The notes: a model not told the origin generated them from the sequence alone. 64,000 nucleotides of DNA from Nocardioides cavernae (GCF_013410035.1 NZ_JACCBW010000001.1:868001-932000), one strand, 5' to 3'; positions 1 through 8,963 are shown, counted from the stretch's first letter. Made by a program: numbers and translations.

Positions 1-524
1 GAGCGGACCACGCCGCGGACGGTGATCGGCTGGTCCGACGGCAGCTGCTGCACCGTGAACCACGCCCCGAGGTCGTGCGGGATCGAGTCGAAGCCGCACG
101 CGTGGACGAGCCGGGCACCGGTGCGGACGGCGGTCTGGTGGTGCTCGAGGTAGGTCCGGTCGACGAACTCGGGCTCGCCGGTGAGGTCGAGGTAGTCGGT
201 GCCGGCCTCGGCGCAGGCGGCGACCAGCGGACCGCCGTGCGCGAGGTAGGGGCCGATCGTGGTGAGGACGACCCGGGTGCGCCGCGCGACGTCGGACAGC
301 GCCGCGTCGTCGGTGGAGTCGGCGACGAGGACCTCGACCCGCTCCCCCGCGGCGCCCAGGCGACGGCGTACGCCCTCGAGCTTGTCGGCGTTGCGTCCGG
401 CGATCCCCCACCGCAGCCCGTCGGGGGCGTGGGCCGCGAGGTAGTCCGCGGCGAGACCGCCCGTGAAGCCGGTGGCGCCGAACAGCACGATGTCGAGGTC
501 ACGCCCCGCGTCAGCTCCGCTCAT
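1..524 (-). CDS. Saccharopine dehydrogenase-like NADP-binding oxidoreductase (C-terminus off the edge)
   Basis: The minus-strand frame opens at ATG 524 and runs off the left edge after about 174 codons. The N-terminus is a Rossmann fold: a hydrophobic strand followed by GATGFTG (residues 16-22), then the AGRN turn after the second strand. The later motifs TIGPYLAHGG and HACGFDSIPHDLG are typical of the actinobacterial saccharopine-dehydrogenase/trans-acting enoyl reductase family, some members of which reduce polyketide-lipid intermediates. The ATG at 532 is excluded because it meets an in-frame TGA after three codons. The gene is divergent from the beta-propeller gene with 53 nt between them. 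The substrate cannot be told from this fragment. Confidence 0.85.
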   Translation of the reverse strand, partial: MSGADAGRDLDIVLFGATGFTGGLAADYLAAHAPDGLRWGIAGRNADKLEGVRRRLGAAGERVEVLVADSTDDAALSDVARRTRVVLTTIGPYLAHGGPLVAACAEAGTDYLDLTGEPEFVDRTYLEHHQTAVRTGARLVHACGFDSIPHDLGAWFTVQQLPSDQPITVRGVVR

Positions 525-577
525 CGCGCCATCGTGTCACGGCGGAACCACGGCCCCTCCGGTCGCGTCCGACGACC

Positions 578-2455
578 ATGAGGATCCGCACCATCACCAC
601 CGGCGTCGCCGCCGTCACCAGCCTCGCCGTCGCCGTGGGCGTCGGCTACGTCGTCGGCAACGGCCAGGGTGGCGGCCCGCCGGCATCGCCGCCGATCCGC
701 CTCGCCAACGCGGACCTCACCGTGGCAGCGAGCTGCGAGGACCTCCTCGCGTCCTACGTCGACCGGGCGCTCGAGCAGGTGGGTCCGTACGGCTGGGGCG
801 GCGTGATCGCCTACGGCGACGTCGGCGCGATGGACGCGGCGTCGCCGCAGGCTTCGGAGTCGGCGGCCGGGTCGATGTCCGCCCGGACGATGGTGAAGAC
901 CTCACGCTCGGAGAGCAACGAGTCCGGCACCAACGTGCAGGAGGTCGGCGTCGACGAGTCCGACGTCGTCAAGGTCGCGGGCAGCCTGCTGCTGCGGATG
1001 CGCGACGGCGTGCTGCTGGCCTACGACGTGGCGGGCGACGGGCCGCGACTGCTGTCCTCGACCCCGGTCGACGACGCCCGCGGCAGCTCCGTCTGGGTCG
1101 GCGACCCCGGCGGGGAGATGGTCGTCGTGGACGGGCGGGCGGTGGTCCTCGGCACCTCCGACGACGGGCGCTCCTCGACCATCACGACCGTCGACCTGTC
1201 CGACCCGACGTCACCCTCGGTCGTGGACGCCACCACGATCAGCGGCCGCGCGTCGGCCGTGCGCCTGCACGGCGACGTCGTCCGGGTGGTGGTGCAGAGC
1301 GCGCTGCCCGAGCTCGACTTCTCGGTCCCGAGCGGAGCCTTCGGCGAGCTCCGCGCCAGGCTGCGCAACCGCGGCCTGGTCCGCGACACCACGCTCGCCG
1401 ACTGGCTGCCGACGGTGGACGGCGCACCGGTGGTGGACTGCGGCGACGTCGCGGTCCCCGACGACGACCTCGCGCTCGGCACCACGACCGTGCTGGCGTT
1501 CGACCCCGCCGACCCCTCGTCGCGCTCGACCACCGCGGTCGCCACCGACTCCGACATCTCCTACTTCTCGACCGACCGCTTCTACCTGGCCGCCGCCCAG
1601 CCGCCGTGGGGCTGGGTGGACTGCATCGACTGCCGCCCCGCCCAGACCACGGGCCCGTCCGGCACCACGCCGGTCTTCGCGTTCGCCCTCGACGGTGCCG
1701 ACGCGACCTACGTCGCGTCGGGCGAGGTGGAGGGCACGGTCGCCGACCGCTGGTCGATGGACGCCGTCGGCTCCTCCCTGCGCGTCGCGGTCGGGCCGAG
1801 CAGCGAGACCGGCAACTACAACTCGGTGGTCACGCTGCGCGAGGACGGCTCGTCGCTGGTCGAGGACGGCCGCGTCGACCGGCTCGGCGTCGACGAGCAG
1901 CTCACGTCCGTGCGGTGGTTCGACGACCTCGCCATCGTGGTGACCTTCCGCCAGACCGACCCGCTCTACGCGATCGACCTGTCCGACCCGTCCGCGCCGC
2001 GGCTGCTCGGTGAGCTCGAGATCCCCGGCTTCTCGGAGTACCTCCACCCCCTGGGCGAGCACCGGCTCATCGGGATGGGCCAGGACGCGTCGCTGCAGGG
2101 CGTCACCCGCGGGGCGCAGGCGGCCCTCTTCGACGTCACCGACCTGACCCGGCCGCGCCAGCTCGACGTGGTCACCTACGGCGCGGAGACCCAGGCGGGC
2201 GCCGCCGCCGACCCGCGCCAGTTCACCTGGCTGCCCGACCAGCGGGTCGCGCTGACCGTGGTCTCGGAGGGCTGGACCGGGACGACGGGCTGGGTCTCGG
2301 TCCTCTCGCTCGCCGACGGCTCGATGACCAACCGGATGGTGGAGGTCGAGCACGGCACCGACGTCGAGGACGTACGCCTCGTCCCGCTGGCCAGCGGCGC
2401 GGTGGTGCTGGTGACCGGCGAGGACGTCACCTCCTTCGACGTCACCGCCGGCTGA
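578..2455 (+). CDS. Secreted beta-propeller domain protein
   Basis: This 625-residue protein starts with a basic residue pair and a hydrophobic segment (about residues 7-28) that should act as a signal peptide or membrane anchor. Residues 110-130 carry TNVQEVGVDESDVVK, the signature at the front of the bacterial secreted beta-propeller family (distant WD40 relatives, Pfam Beta_propel). The rest is repeated blades with DLSDPSAPRLLGELEIPG-like turns, such as VDLSDPTSPSVV and FDVTDLTRPRQLD. Four cysteines around residues 288 and 348-352 (CGD, CIDC) could form disulfides outside the cell. No catalytic motif is seen, so the role is unknown and may be extracellular binding. No good ribosome site precedes the ATG. 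Confidence 0.85.
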   Translation: MRIRTITTGVAAVTSLAVAVGVGYVVGNGQGGGPPASPPIRLANADLTVAASCEDLLASYVDRALEQVGPYGWGGVIAYGDVGAMDAASPQASESAAGSMSARTMVKTSRSESNESGTNVQEVGVDESDVVKVAGSLLLRMRDGVLLAYDVAGDGPRLLSSTPVDDARGSSVWVGDPGGEMVVVDGRAVVLGTSDDGRSSTITTVDLSDPTSPSVVDATTISGRASAVRLHGDVVRVVVQSALPELDFSVPSGAFGELRARLRNRGLVRDTTLADWLPTVDGAPVVDCGDVAVPDDDLALGTTTVLAFDPADPSSRSTTAVATDSDISYFSTDRFYLAAAQPPWGWVDCIDCRPAQTTGPSGTTPVFAFALDGADATYVASGEVEGTVADRWSMDAVGSSLRVAVGPSSETGNYNSVVTLREDGSSLVEDGRVDRLGVDEQLTSVRWFDDLAIVVTFRQTDPLYAIDLSDPSAPRLLGELEIPGFSEYLHPLGEHRLIGMGQDASLQGVTRGAQAALFDVTDLTRPRQLDVVTYGAETQAGAAADPRQFTWLPDQRVALTVVSEGWTGTTGWVSVLSLADGSMTNRMVEVEHGTDVEDVRLVPLASGAVVLVTGEDVTSFDVTAG

Positions 2456-2496
2456 GCGGGCGCGGCGACGCCGTGTCGAATCCCCGGCGCCCGACG

Positions 2497-2502
2497 TACG
2501 CT
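2497..2502 (+). promoter_or_regulatory. -10 box of a probable leaderless transcript (DUF2277-sirtuin)
   Basis: TACGCT ends 6 nt before ATG 2509, and there is no Shine-Dalgarno sequence. The distance fits transcription starting at the start codon. Confidence 0.5.
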
Positions 2503-2508
2503 CGCACC

Positions 2509-2775
2509 ATGTGCCGCAACATCCGACCGCTCAACAACTTCGAGCCGCCGGCGACGCGCGACGAGGTCACGGCCGCTGCCCTGCAGTACGTCCGCAAGGT
2601 GGCCGGCACGACCAAGCCGTCGCAGGCCAACGAGGAGGCCTTCTACGCCGCGGTGAAGGAGATCGCCCACATCACCGAGCACCTGCTGGACGACCTGGTG
2701 ACGACCGCACCGCCCAAGAACCGCGAGGTCGAGGCGGCCAAGGCCCGGGCCCGCGCGCAGGCGCGGTACGCGTGA
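2509..2775 (+). CDS. DUF2277 family protein
   Basis: This small 88-residue protein begins MCRNIRPLNNFEPPATRDEV, the hallmark start of DUF2277. The body carries AALQYVRKVAG, then ITEHLLDDLVTTAPPKNREVE, and ends in an alanine- and arginine-rich helix. The function of this family is unknown. An upstream in-frame GTG (2473) exists, but the conserved family start and the -10 box placed 6 nt upstream favour ATG 2509. The stop codon overlaps the GTG of the sirtuin gene (GTGA), so the two are translationally coupled. Confidence 0.88.
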   Translation: MCRNIRPLNNFEPPATRDEVTAAALQYVRKVAGTTKPSQANEEAFYAAVKEIAHITEHLLDDLVTTAPPKNREVEAAKARARAQARYA

Positions 2776-3593
2776 CGATCGCCGCGATCGAGGGCGAGGC
2801 CCTCGACCTGCTGGCCGGACGGCCCCTGGTCGTGCTGACCGGCGCCGGCCTGTCGACGGACTCGGGGATCCCGGACTACCGCGGCCCGGGCGCACCGTCG
2901 CGGATGCCGATGACCTACCAGGAGTTCGTCGGCTCGGCCGAGGCCCAGCAGCGCTACTGGGCGCGCAGCCACCTCGGCTGGCAGCGGATGGGTCGCGCCG
3001 TCCCCAACCACGGCCACCGCGCGCTGGCCGCGCTGGACCCGCAGCTGCTCATCACACAGAACGTCGACGGGCTGCACGAGGCGGCCGGGTCGCGGGCGCT
3101 CGTCGCGCTGCACGGCCGCGTCGCCGACGTCGTGTGCCTGACGTGTCGCACCACCTCCTCCCGCGCGGCGCTCGAGCGCGAGCTCGACGCGCTCAACCCG
3201 CAGTGGCTCGAGCGGCACGGCTGGGTCGAGTCGCGCCCCGACGGCGACGTCGACCTCGACGACACGCACGACTTCGTGGTCCCGCGCTGCCCGTGCGGCG
3301 GGCCCCTCAAGCCGGACGTCGTGTTCTTCGGCGAGAACGTCCCACCCGAGCGCGTGGCCCGCTGCTACGCCGCCGTCGAGGCGCTCGGCCCGTCCGGCGC
3401 GCTCCTCGTGGCCGGCTCGTCGCTGACCGTCATGAGCGGCCTGCGGTTCGTGAAGCGGGCGGCCGCGGGGGGCACGCCGATCGTGATCGTGAACCGCGGC
3501 GAGACCCGCGGCGACCCGCTGGCGGCGTACAAGCTCGAGGTGGGGTGCAGCGAGTTCCTGACCCGACTCTGCACCCGGGCTGCGGGCTCGTAA
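2772..3593 (+). CDS. Sir2-family NAD-dependent protein deacylase (sirtuin)
   Basis: This 273-residue sirtuin should remove acyl groups from lysines using NAD+, in the cytoplasm. The NAD-binding signature GAGLSTDSGIPDYRG is near residues 24-38, followed by TQNVDGLH near 95-102 and the catalytic histidine in LHGRV (about 114). The zinc ligands are CLTC (about 122-125) and CPCG (about 172-174), and FGENVP plus GSSLTV complete the fold. The spelling STDSGIPDYR and the long insert between the two CxC pairs resemble SIRT4-like (class II) sirtuins, so the acyl preference is uncertain. GTG 2772 is chosen because it overlaps the DUF2277 stop and lies just before the conserved core. Confidence 0.92.
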   Translation: MTIAAIEGEALDLLAGRPLVVLTGAGLSTDSGIPDYRGPGAPSRMPMTYQEFVGSAEAQQRYWARSHLGWQRMGRAVPNHGHRALAALDPQLLITQNVDGLHEAAGSRALVALHGRVADVVCLTCRTTSSRAALERELDALNPQWLERHGWVESRPDGDVDLDDTHDFVVPRCPCGGPLKPDVVFFGENVPPERVARCYAAVEALGPSGALLVAGSSLTVMSGLRFVKRAAAGGTPIVIVNRGETRGDPLAAYKLEVGCSEFLTRLCTRAAGS

Positions 3594-3628
3594 GTAGATG
3601 GCGGCAGCCGGGCTCCCCCCGGACCCCC

Positions 3629-4318
3629 TCAGCGGCGCACGAAGATGTGCTCGGCCGCCTCGACGACCAGCTCGGCGGTCTCGCCGCCGGAGCCGATGAG
3701 GATGCCGTCGTCCGTACGCGCGATGGTGACGGTCTTGCCCGGCAGGGCACCGACGCGGCGCAGGGCGCCCATCAGCTCCTCGTCCTTCTGCATCTCCTCG
3801 GAGATCCGCTTGACGTGCACACGCTGGTCCTCGCCGGCGGCGGCGTCGGAGAGCGGCTCGACGTTGTCCATGAAGTCCTCGCCGACCTGGTCACCGAGCT
3901 CGTCGAGGCCGGGGATCGGGTTGCCATAGGGCGACTCGGTCGGGTGGTCCAGCAGGTCGAGCAGGCGGCGCTCGACGGTCTCCGACATCACGTGCTCCCA
4001 CCGGCACGCCTCCGCGTGCACCAGCTCCCAGTCGAGCCCGATGACGTCGGTGAGCAGGCGCTCGGCGAGCCGGTGCTTGCGCATGACCCGCGTCGCGAGG
4101 CGCTGGCCCTCCTCGGTGAGCTCGAGGTGGCGGTCGCCCTGGACGGTCAGGAGGCCGTCGCGCTCCATCCGCGCCACGGTCTGCGAGACGGTCGGGCCGG
4201 ACTGGTGCAGCCGCTCCGCGATCCGGGCGCGCAGCGGGACGATGTCCTCCTCCACCAGCTCGTAGATCGTGCGGAGGTACATCTCGGTGGTGTCGATCAG
4301 GTCGCTCACGGTGGTCAT
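3629..4318 (-). CDS. ideR: Iron-dependent repressor IdeR/DtxR
   Basis: This 229-residue DNA-binding repressor uses ferrous iron as corepressor and normally controls siderophore and iron-storage genes. The winged helix spans residues 8-72 with the recognition region QSGPTVSQTVARMERDGL (39-56). All metal ligands of mycobacterial IdeR are present with a shift of +3: Met13, His82, Glu86, His101, Cys105, Glu108 and His109, the last three in EACRWEH. NPIPGL links to the C-terminal SH3-like domain, ending in AEHIFVRR. The manganese-type homologue MntR is less likely, as it lacks this third domain. The start is ATG 4318; the next gene is divergent 48 nt away, and I saw no clear iron box there. Confidence 0.95.
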   Translation of the reverse strand: MTTVSDLIDTTEMYLRTIYELVEEDIVPLRARIAERLHQSGPTVSQTVARMERDGLLTVQGDRHLELTEEGQRLATRVMRKHRLAERLLTDVIGLDWELVHAEACRWEHVMSETVERRLLDLLDHPTESPYGNPIPGLDELGDQVGEDFMDNVEPLSDAAAGEDQRVHVKRISEEMQKDEELMGALRRVGALPGKTVTIARTDDGILIGSGGETAELVVEAAEHIFVRR

Positions 4319-4366
4319 TGTGTCCCATCCCGCAACTGCCCCGCGCACGCCGGCCGTGGCACAGTG

Positions 4367-5188
4367 ATGCCGGTGAGCGAGCTGATCGTGCCGCGGCGCT
4401 TCTGCGGCCCTCCCGACTCCGGCAACGGCGGCTGGACCGCCGGCGCGCTGGCCGCGCTCGACCCGGCGGACGCGCCTGAGGACCACTGCCGGTCCTGGCC
4501 CGCGATCGAGGTCTCGCTGCGCCGGCCGCCGCCGCTGGACACGGCCCTGCCGGTGACGATCACGGACGGCGTCACGACGGCGTCGTACGACGGGGGTCCC
4601 GTCGCGACGGCGCAGCGGGTCGACCGCCCGCTCGCCGAGGTGGAGCCCGTCGACCCGGCCACCGCCGAGGCGGCACGAGCGGCGTACCCGGGTCACGACT
4701 TCCACCCGTTCCCGACCTGCTTCGCGTGCGGCACGGCACGCGAGGAGGGCGACGGCCTGCGGATCTTCCCCGGCAAGGTGGGCGCCGGCCCCGACGGGGA
4801 CCTGGTGGCCTCGTCGTGGACGCCGCACCCGAGCCTGCGCGAGGACTGGCACACCTACGTCGACGAGCACCCGCGCGCCTCGGTGGCCGCGACCTGGGCT
4901 GCGCTCGACTGCATCGGCGGCTGGGCCGGCGACCTCACCGAGCGGCTGATGGTGCTCGGCCGGATGACCGCGCGCGTCGACGCCCTCCCCGTGGTCGGCG
5001 AGCCCCACGTGGTCGTCGGCGAGGGCCGTGGCCAGGACGGCCGCAAGACCTTCACCGCGTCCACGCTGTACGACTCCGACGGCCGCGTCGTCGCGACGGC
5101 CGAGCACACGTGGATCGCCGTCGACCCGGCGATGTTCGGCGGACGGACGCCGGGCGACCACGACCGGCCCGGCCCCACCGCCCTCTGA
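4367..5188 (+). CDS. Hotdog-like protein, possible acyl-CoA thioesterase relative
   Basis: This 273-residue soluble protein is of uncertain function. It has a duplicated layout like double-hotdog proteins. The first half contains GPPDSGNGGWTAGALA, which resembles the substrate-cavity start of hotdog thioesterases. The middle has HPFPTCFACGTAREEGDGL (conserved Cys-Phe-Ala-Cys-Gly), and the second half has AATWAALDCIGGWA and a final TAEHTWIAVD strand. I recognise the general family of actinobacterial hotdog-fold hypotheticals but no specific reaction. The start at ATG 4367 gives the shortest sensible N-terminus. The frame extends far upstream without a stop, but that stretch is antisense to ideR. 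Confidence 0.75.
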   Translation: MPVSELIVPRRFCGPPDSGNGGWTAGALAALDPADAPEDHCRSWPAIEVSLRRPPPLDTALPVTITDGVTTASYDGGPVATAQRVDRPLAEVEPVDPATAEAARAAYPGHDFHPFPTCFACGTAREEGDGLRIFPGKVGAGPDGDLVASSWTPHPSLREDWHTYVDEHPRASVAATWAALDCIGGWAGDLTERLMVLGRMTARVDALPVVGEPHVVVGEGRGQDGRKTFTASTLYDSDGRVVATAEHTWIAVDPAMFGGRTPGDHDRPGPTAL

Positions 5189-5201
5189 GAGGATGCCGCG
5201 C

Positions 5202-6779
5202 ATGGCTGACGTGAACGAGCAGAGGACCGACTGGTGGCGCAACGCCGTCGTCTACCAGGTCTACGTGCGGAGCTTCGCCGACAGCGACGGCGACGGCGTC
5301 GGCGACCTGCCGGGCATCACTTCACGCCTGCCGCACCTCGCCGAGCTGGGCGTGGACGCGCTCTGGATCACGCCGTTCTACACCTCGCCGCAGCACGACC
5401 ACGGCTACGACGTCGCCGACTACTGCGACGTCGACCCGCTGTTCGGCTCGCTGTCCGACGCCGACGATCTGCTCGCCCGCGCCCACGAGCTGGGCCTCAA
5501 GGTCGTGGTGGACCTCGTCCCCAACCACACGTCCGACCAGCACGCGTGGTTCCAGGCCGCACTGGCCGCGGGTCCGGGCAGCCCGGAGCGCGCGCGCTAC
5601 CTGTTCCGCGACGCCCCCGAGGGCGAGCTGCCCAACAACTGGAGCTCGGTCTTCGGCGGCCCGGCCTGGACCCGGGTCGAGGACGGCCAGTACTACCTGC
5701 ACCTCTTCGACTCCACCCAGCCCGACCTCGACTGGCGCAACCCCGAGGTGCCCGAGATGTTCGAGGGCGTCCTGCGGTTCTGGCTCGACCGCGGCGTCGA
5801 CGGTTTCCGCGTCGACGTCGCCCACGGCCTGTTCAAGGAGGAGAGCCTGCGCGACCAGGTCGTCGAGGAGGGCGCCACCCCGGTGAGCGGTGCCGCCGAG
5901 ATGGTCGAGCGCCAGGTGACCGACGAGCCGATGTGGGACCAGCCCGAGGTGCACGACGTCTACCGCTCGTGGCACCGGATCCTCGACGAGGCCGGCCCGG
6001 ACCGGATGGCCGTCGCCGAGGCGTGGACGCAGACGGTGGAGTCGATGGCCGCCTTCGTGCGCCCCGACGAGCTCGACCAGACCTTCAACTTCGCCTGGCT
6101 GCTCGCCAGCTGGTCCGCCGAGTCGTTCGCCGGGGTCATCACCGACACGCTCGCCTCGGTCGGGCCCGTCGGCGCGTCGCCGACCTGGGTGCTCAGCAAC
6201 CACGACGTCGTCCGCCACACGACCCGCTACGGCGGCGGCGCCCGGGGCCTCGCGCGGGCCCGCGCCGCGACGCTCACCATGCTCGCGCTGCCCGGCTCCT
6301 GCTACCTCTACCAGGGCGAGGAGCTCGGCCTCGAGCAGGTCGACGTCGCCCCCGAGGACCGGCAGGACCCGTCGTGGTTCCGCACCGGCGAGGTCGGTCG
6401 CGACGGGTGCCGCGTCCCGATCCCGTGGGGCGGGGACGCTGCGCCGTACGCCTTCGGCCCCGGCACGGGCCAGCCGTGGATCCCGCAGCCGGCCGACTGG
6501 GCGCCGCTCACGGTCGAGGCGCAGACCGGCGACCCGGCCTCGACGTTGGAGTTCTACCGCGACGCCCTGCGCGTACGCCGCGAGTTCGCCTGGACGGCCG
6601 GCGACGAGGTGACCATGCGCCAGCTCGGTGACGACGTGCTCGCCTTCACCCGCGGCCCGCTCACCGTCGTGCTCAACTGCGGCGACACCCCGGTCGAGCT
6701 CCCCGCGGGCGAGCTGCTGCTGGCCAGCGGCCCGGTCGACGGGACGCTCCCGCCCGACACCGCCGCCTGGCTGCGCTGA
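5202..6779 (+). CDS. GH13 alpha-glucosidase
   Basis: This 525-residue cytoplasmic glycoside hydrolase of family 13 should release glucose from short alpha-glucosides such as maltose or isomaltose. The TIM barrel begins WWRNAVVYQVYVRSFADSDG. The four conserved regions are present: VDLVPNHTS, GFRVDVAHGL with the nucleophile Asp205, MAVAEAW with the acid/base Glu273, and LSNHDVVRH with Asp335. YQGEELGL and the short C-terminal beta domain follow. ATG 5202 is preferred over ATG 5193 because GAGAGG (5187-5192) is 9 nt away, while it touches the other. No sugar transporter or LacI regulator lies nearby, so the substrate cannot be narrowed from context. Confidence 0.93.
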   Translation: MADVNEQRTDWWRNAVVYQVYVRSFADSDGDGVGDLPGITSRLPHLAELGVDALWITPFYTSPQHDHGYDVADYCDVDPLFGSLSDADDLLARAHELGLKVVVDLVPNHTSDQHAWFQAALAAGPGSPERARYLFRDAPEGELPNNWSSVFGGPAWTRVEDGQYYLHLFDSTQPDLDWRNPEVPEMFEGVLRFWLDRGVDGFRVDVAHGLFKEESLRDQVVEEGATPVSGAAEMVERQVTDEPMWDQPEVHDVYRSWHRILDEAGPDRMAVAEAWTQTVESMAAFVRPDELDQTFNFAWLLASWSAESFAGVITDTLASVGPVGASPTWVLSNHDVVRHTTRYGGGARGLARARAATLTMLALPGSCYLYQGEELGLEQVDVAPEDRQDPSWFRTGEVGRDGCRVPIPWGGDAAPYAFGPGTGQPWIPQPADWAPLTVEAQTGDPASTLEFYRDALRVRREFAWTAGDEVTMRQLGDDVLAFTRGPLTVVLNCGDTPVELPAGELLLASGPVDGTLPPDTAAWLR

Positions 6780-6813
6780 CGTACGTCGTGGGCGAGCCCC
6801 ACGCCATCTCGAC

Positions 6814-6874
6814 GTAGTCCGCATCATTCGGCATGCTCCGAACGCCGTCCGGGATGACGAATGATGCGGACTAC
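6814..6874. repeat. Perfect 17-bp inverted repeat between convergent genes (REP-like or terminator)
   Basis: GTAGTCCGCATCATTCG at 6814-6830 is exactly repeated in inverted form at 6858-6874, with a 27-nt spacer. It lies between the convergent GH13 and marR genes, so it could end transcription from both sides, but no T-run follows on either strand. The GTAG at the foot of the stem recalls REP elements. A second palindrome at 9061 also starts GTAGTCC. Confidence 0.6.
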
Positions 6875-6887
6875 CGGGGGGCGGGGT

Positions 6888-7331
6888 TCAGTCGTCGGCC
6901 AGGAAGCGGTTGTACTCCGCGAGCTGGTCGGCGAAGCTCTCGATCTCGGTGTCGGTCCAGGCCGAGAGGCGCTCGTCGAAACGCGCGCTGCGGCTGCGGC
7001 GCATCACCTCGAGACGCTTGTGGCCCTCCTCGGTCGCGGCGAGCAGGATCGCGCGACGGTCCTCCGCGTCGGGCTGGCGCTCGACGAGGCCGAGGTCGAC
7101 CAGTGTCTGGACCTGCCGGCTGACGCCCCCCTTGTCCATCCCGAACGCGTCCGAGAGGTCGGCGGCCCGCATCGGGCCGTCCTTCGCGAGGTGGGTGAGG
7201 ATGAAGAAGGTCATCGGGTGCAGCTCGGGGTGGACCTCACGGGCACGCTCCCCCATGACCCGCTTGACCCGGCGGATCAGCGTGCCGACCTCGGTCTCGA
7301 TGCGGCGCAGGTCGTCGTACCTCGCGGTCAT
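6888..7331 (-). CDS. MarR-family transcriptional regulator
   Basis: This 147-residue winged-helix dimer is likely the repressor of the overlapping efflux gene. The N-terminal helix leads to HPMTFFILTHLAKDGPMRAADLSDAFGMDKGGVSRQVQ; the recognition helix is within DKGGVSRQVQTLVDLGLVE (about residues 69-87). The wing is RQPDAEDRRAILLAATEEG, followed by a dimerisation helix ending EYNRFLADD. The ATG overlaps the MFS stop (ATGA), so the two are one operon with the transporter first. The palindromes at 8934-8963 are candidate binding sites. The effector is unknown. Confidence 0.92.
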   Translation of the reverse strand: MTARYDDLRRIETEVGTLIRRVKRVMGERAREVHPELHPMTFFILTHLAKDGPMRAADLSDAFGMDKGGVSRQVQTLVDLGLVERQPDAEDRRAILLAATEEGHKRLEVMRRSRSARFDERLSAWTDTEIESFADQLAEYNRFLADD

Positions 7332-8914
7332 GCCTGCGGGCCCGCGTCGGCCAGGAGCTCGTCCTCACGCTTCACCGAGGTGCGCAGGGGGACCTCCTTG
7401 ATGAAGAGCACCGCGACCAGCGCGCCGATCGCGAACGGCAGGGCCACGAGGAAGATGTGACCGGTGGCGTCACCGTACGCGCTCTCGAAGATCGCGCGGA
7501 TCGGGGCGGGCAGGGTCGAGACGTCGGGCACGCCGCCGGTCTCGTGGCCGACCTGCGAGGCGAGCTCGGGGTGGTCGGCGACCAGCCTGCCGATGCCCGC
7601 CTTGACGGCGTCGGCGACCTGGTGGGCCAACACGGCGCCGAGGGCGGCGATGCCGACCGAGCCACCCAGCGAGCGGAAGAACGCCACGACGGACGACCCG
7701 GCGCCCATGTCGGAGAGCGCGATCGTGTTCTGCACGGCGAGCACGAGGTTCTGCATGGTGGCGCCGAGGCCGAGGCCGAGGACGGCCATGAAGAGGCCGG
7801 TACGCCACAGCGGGGTGTCGGCGTCGATGGTGGCGAGGAGGCCGATGCCGACGATCACGGCGACCATCCCGCCGACGAGCCACCGCTTCCAGATGCCGGT
7901 GTTGGAGATGATCCGGCCGCTGACGATGCTCGAGACGAGCAGTCCGCCGACCATGCAGATCGACATCAGGCCGGCCTCGGTCGGGCTCATGTCCTTGGCG
8001 CGCTGGAAGTAGAGGCTCAGGTAGACCGTGGAGCCGAACATCGCCAGGCCGATCAGGACCGACGCGATCGTCGCGAGGGTGAGGGTGCGGTCCTTGAAGA
8101 GCCGCAGCGGGATCACCGGGTCGATGGCGACGTTGGCCTCGACGTGGATGGCGCCCGCGATGACGGCGACGGCGGCGATGACGAGGGCGAGGCTGGTCCA
8201 GGAGACCCAGTCGAAGTTGATGCCGCCGAGCGAGACCCAGATGAGGAGGATCGAGACGCCGCCGACGAGCAGGAAGGCGCCGAGGTAGTCGATCGAGACC
8301 TCACGCTTGACGACCGGCAGGTGCAGGGTGCGCTGGAGCACGACGAAGGCGAGCGCGGCCACGGGGAGCCCGGCGAAGAAGCACCAGCGCCAGCCGACGG
8401 TGTCGACCAGGACGCCGCCGACGAGCGGGCCGCTGACGGTGGCCAGGGCGAAGACCGCGCCGATGTAGCCGCTGTAGCGGCCACGCTCACGCGGGGACAC
8501 CATCGTGGCGATGACGACCTGGACCAGCGCGGTGAGGCCGCCGACGCCGAGGCCCTGGACCACGCGGGCGCCGATCAGCACCTCCATCGACGGCGCGAAG
8601 CCGGCGATGAGGGAGCCGACGGAGAAGATCACCAGCGCGCTCTGCACCAGGGTCTTCTTGTTGAACATGTCGGCGAACTTGCCCCAGATCGGGGTGGTCG
8701 CCGTCATCGCGAGCATCGTCGCGACGACCACCCAGGTGTAGCCGGTCTGGCTGCCCTCGAGGTCGTCGACGATCGTCGGCAGGGCGTTGCTGACGATCGT
8801 GCTGGAGAGCATCGCGACGAACATCGCGAGGAGGAGTCCGCTGAGGGCCTCGAGCACCTCGCGGTGGGTCATCTGGCCGGCCTGCTCGGCGCTGGCGGGG
8901 GGAGCCTGGGTCAC
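7328..8914 (-). CDS. EmrB/QacA-type MFS drug exporter (14 TM)
   Basis: This 528-residue proton-coupled exporter belongs to the DHA2 family. It has 14 hydrophobic helices, with motif A as GKFADMFNKKTLVQSALVIF and motif C-like GPLVGGVLVDTVGWRW after helix 5, which marks drug:H+ antiporters. A longer loop near residues 420-465 precedes the last helix, and the basic tail ends TSVKREDELLADAGPQA. The start chosen is GTG 8914 (TQAPPASAEQ); an in-frame upstream extension to 9016 runs through the palindromic promoter region and looks non-coding. The downstream marR overlaps the stop. Substrates may be antibiotics or other hydrophobic compounds. Confidence 0.9.
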   Translation of the reverse strand: MTQAPPASAEQAGQMTHREVLEALSGLLLAMFVAMLSSTIVSNALPTIVDDLEGSQTGYTWVVVATMLAMTATTPIWGKFADMFNKKTLVQSALVIFSVGSLIAGFAPSMEVLIGARVVQGLGVGGLTALVQVVIATMVSPRERGRYSGYIGAVFALATVSGPLVGGVLVDTVGWRWCFFAGLPVAALAFVVLQRTLHLPVVKREVSIDYLGAFLLVGGVSILLIWVSLGGINFDWVSWTSLALVIAAVAVIAGAIHVEANVAIDPVIPLRLFKDRTLTLATIASVLIGLAMFGSTVYLSLYFQRAKDMSPTEAGLMSICMVGGLLVSSIVSGRIISNTGIWKRWLVGGMVAVIVGIGLLATIDADTPLWRTGLFMAVLGLGLGATMQNLVLAVQNTIALSDMGAGSSVVAFFRSLGGSVGIAALGAVLAHQVADAVKAGIGRLVADHPELASQVGHETGGVPDVSTLPAPIRAIFESAYGDATGHIFLVALPFAIGALVAVLFIKEVPLRTSVKREDELLADAGPQA

Positions 8915-8933
8915 TGCGTGCCTTCGATTCTGG

Positions 8934-8963
8934 TTGCGTACAGCAATAGTTGTTGAGCACAAC
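8934..8963 (-). promoter_or_regulatory. Two palindromes upstream of the MFS-marR operon (putative MarR operator)
   Basis: TTGC-GTACA-GCAA at 8934-8946 and GTTGT-TGAGC-ACAAC at 8949-8963 are adjacent perfect dyads, 20-49 nt upstream of GTG 8914. On the minus strand TTGTGC at the second dyad could serve as a -35 box. The position and size fit autoregulation by the MarR protein, but this is inference. Confidence 0.5.
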
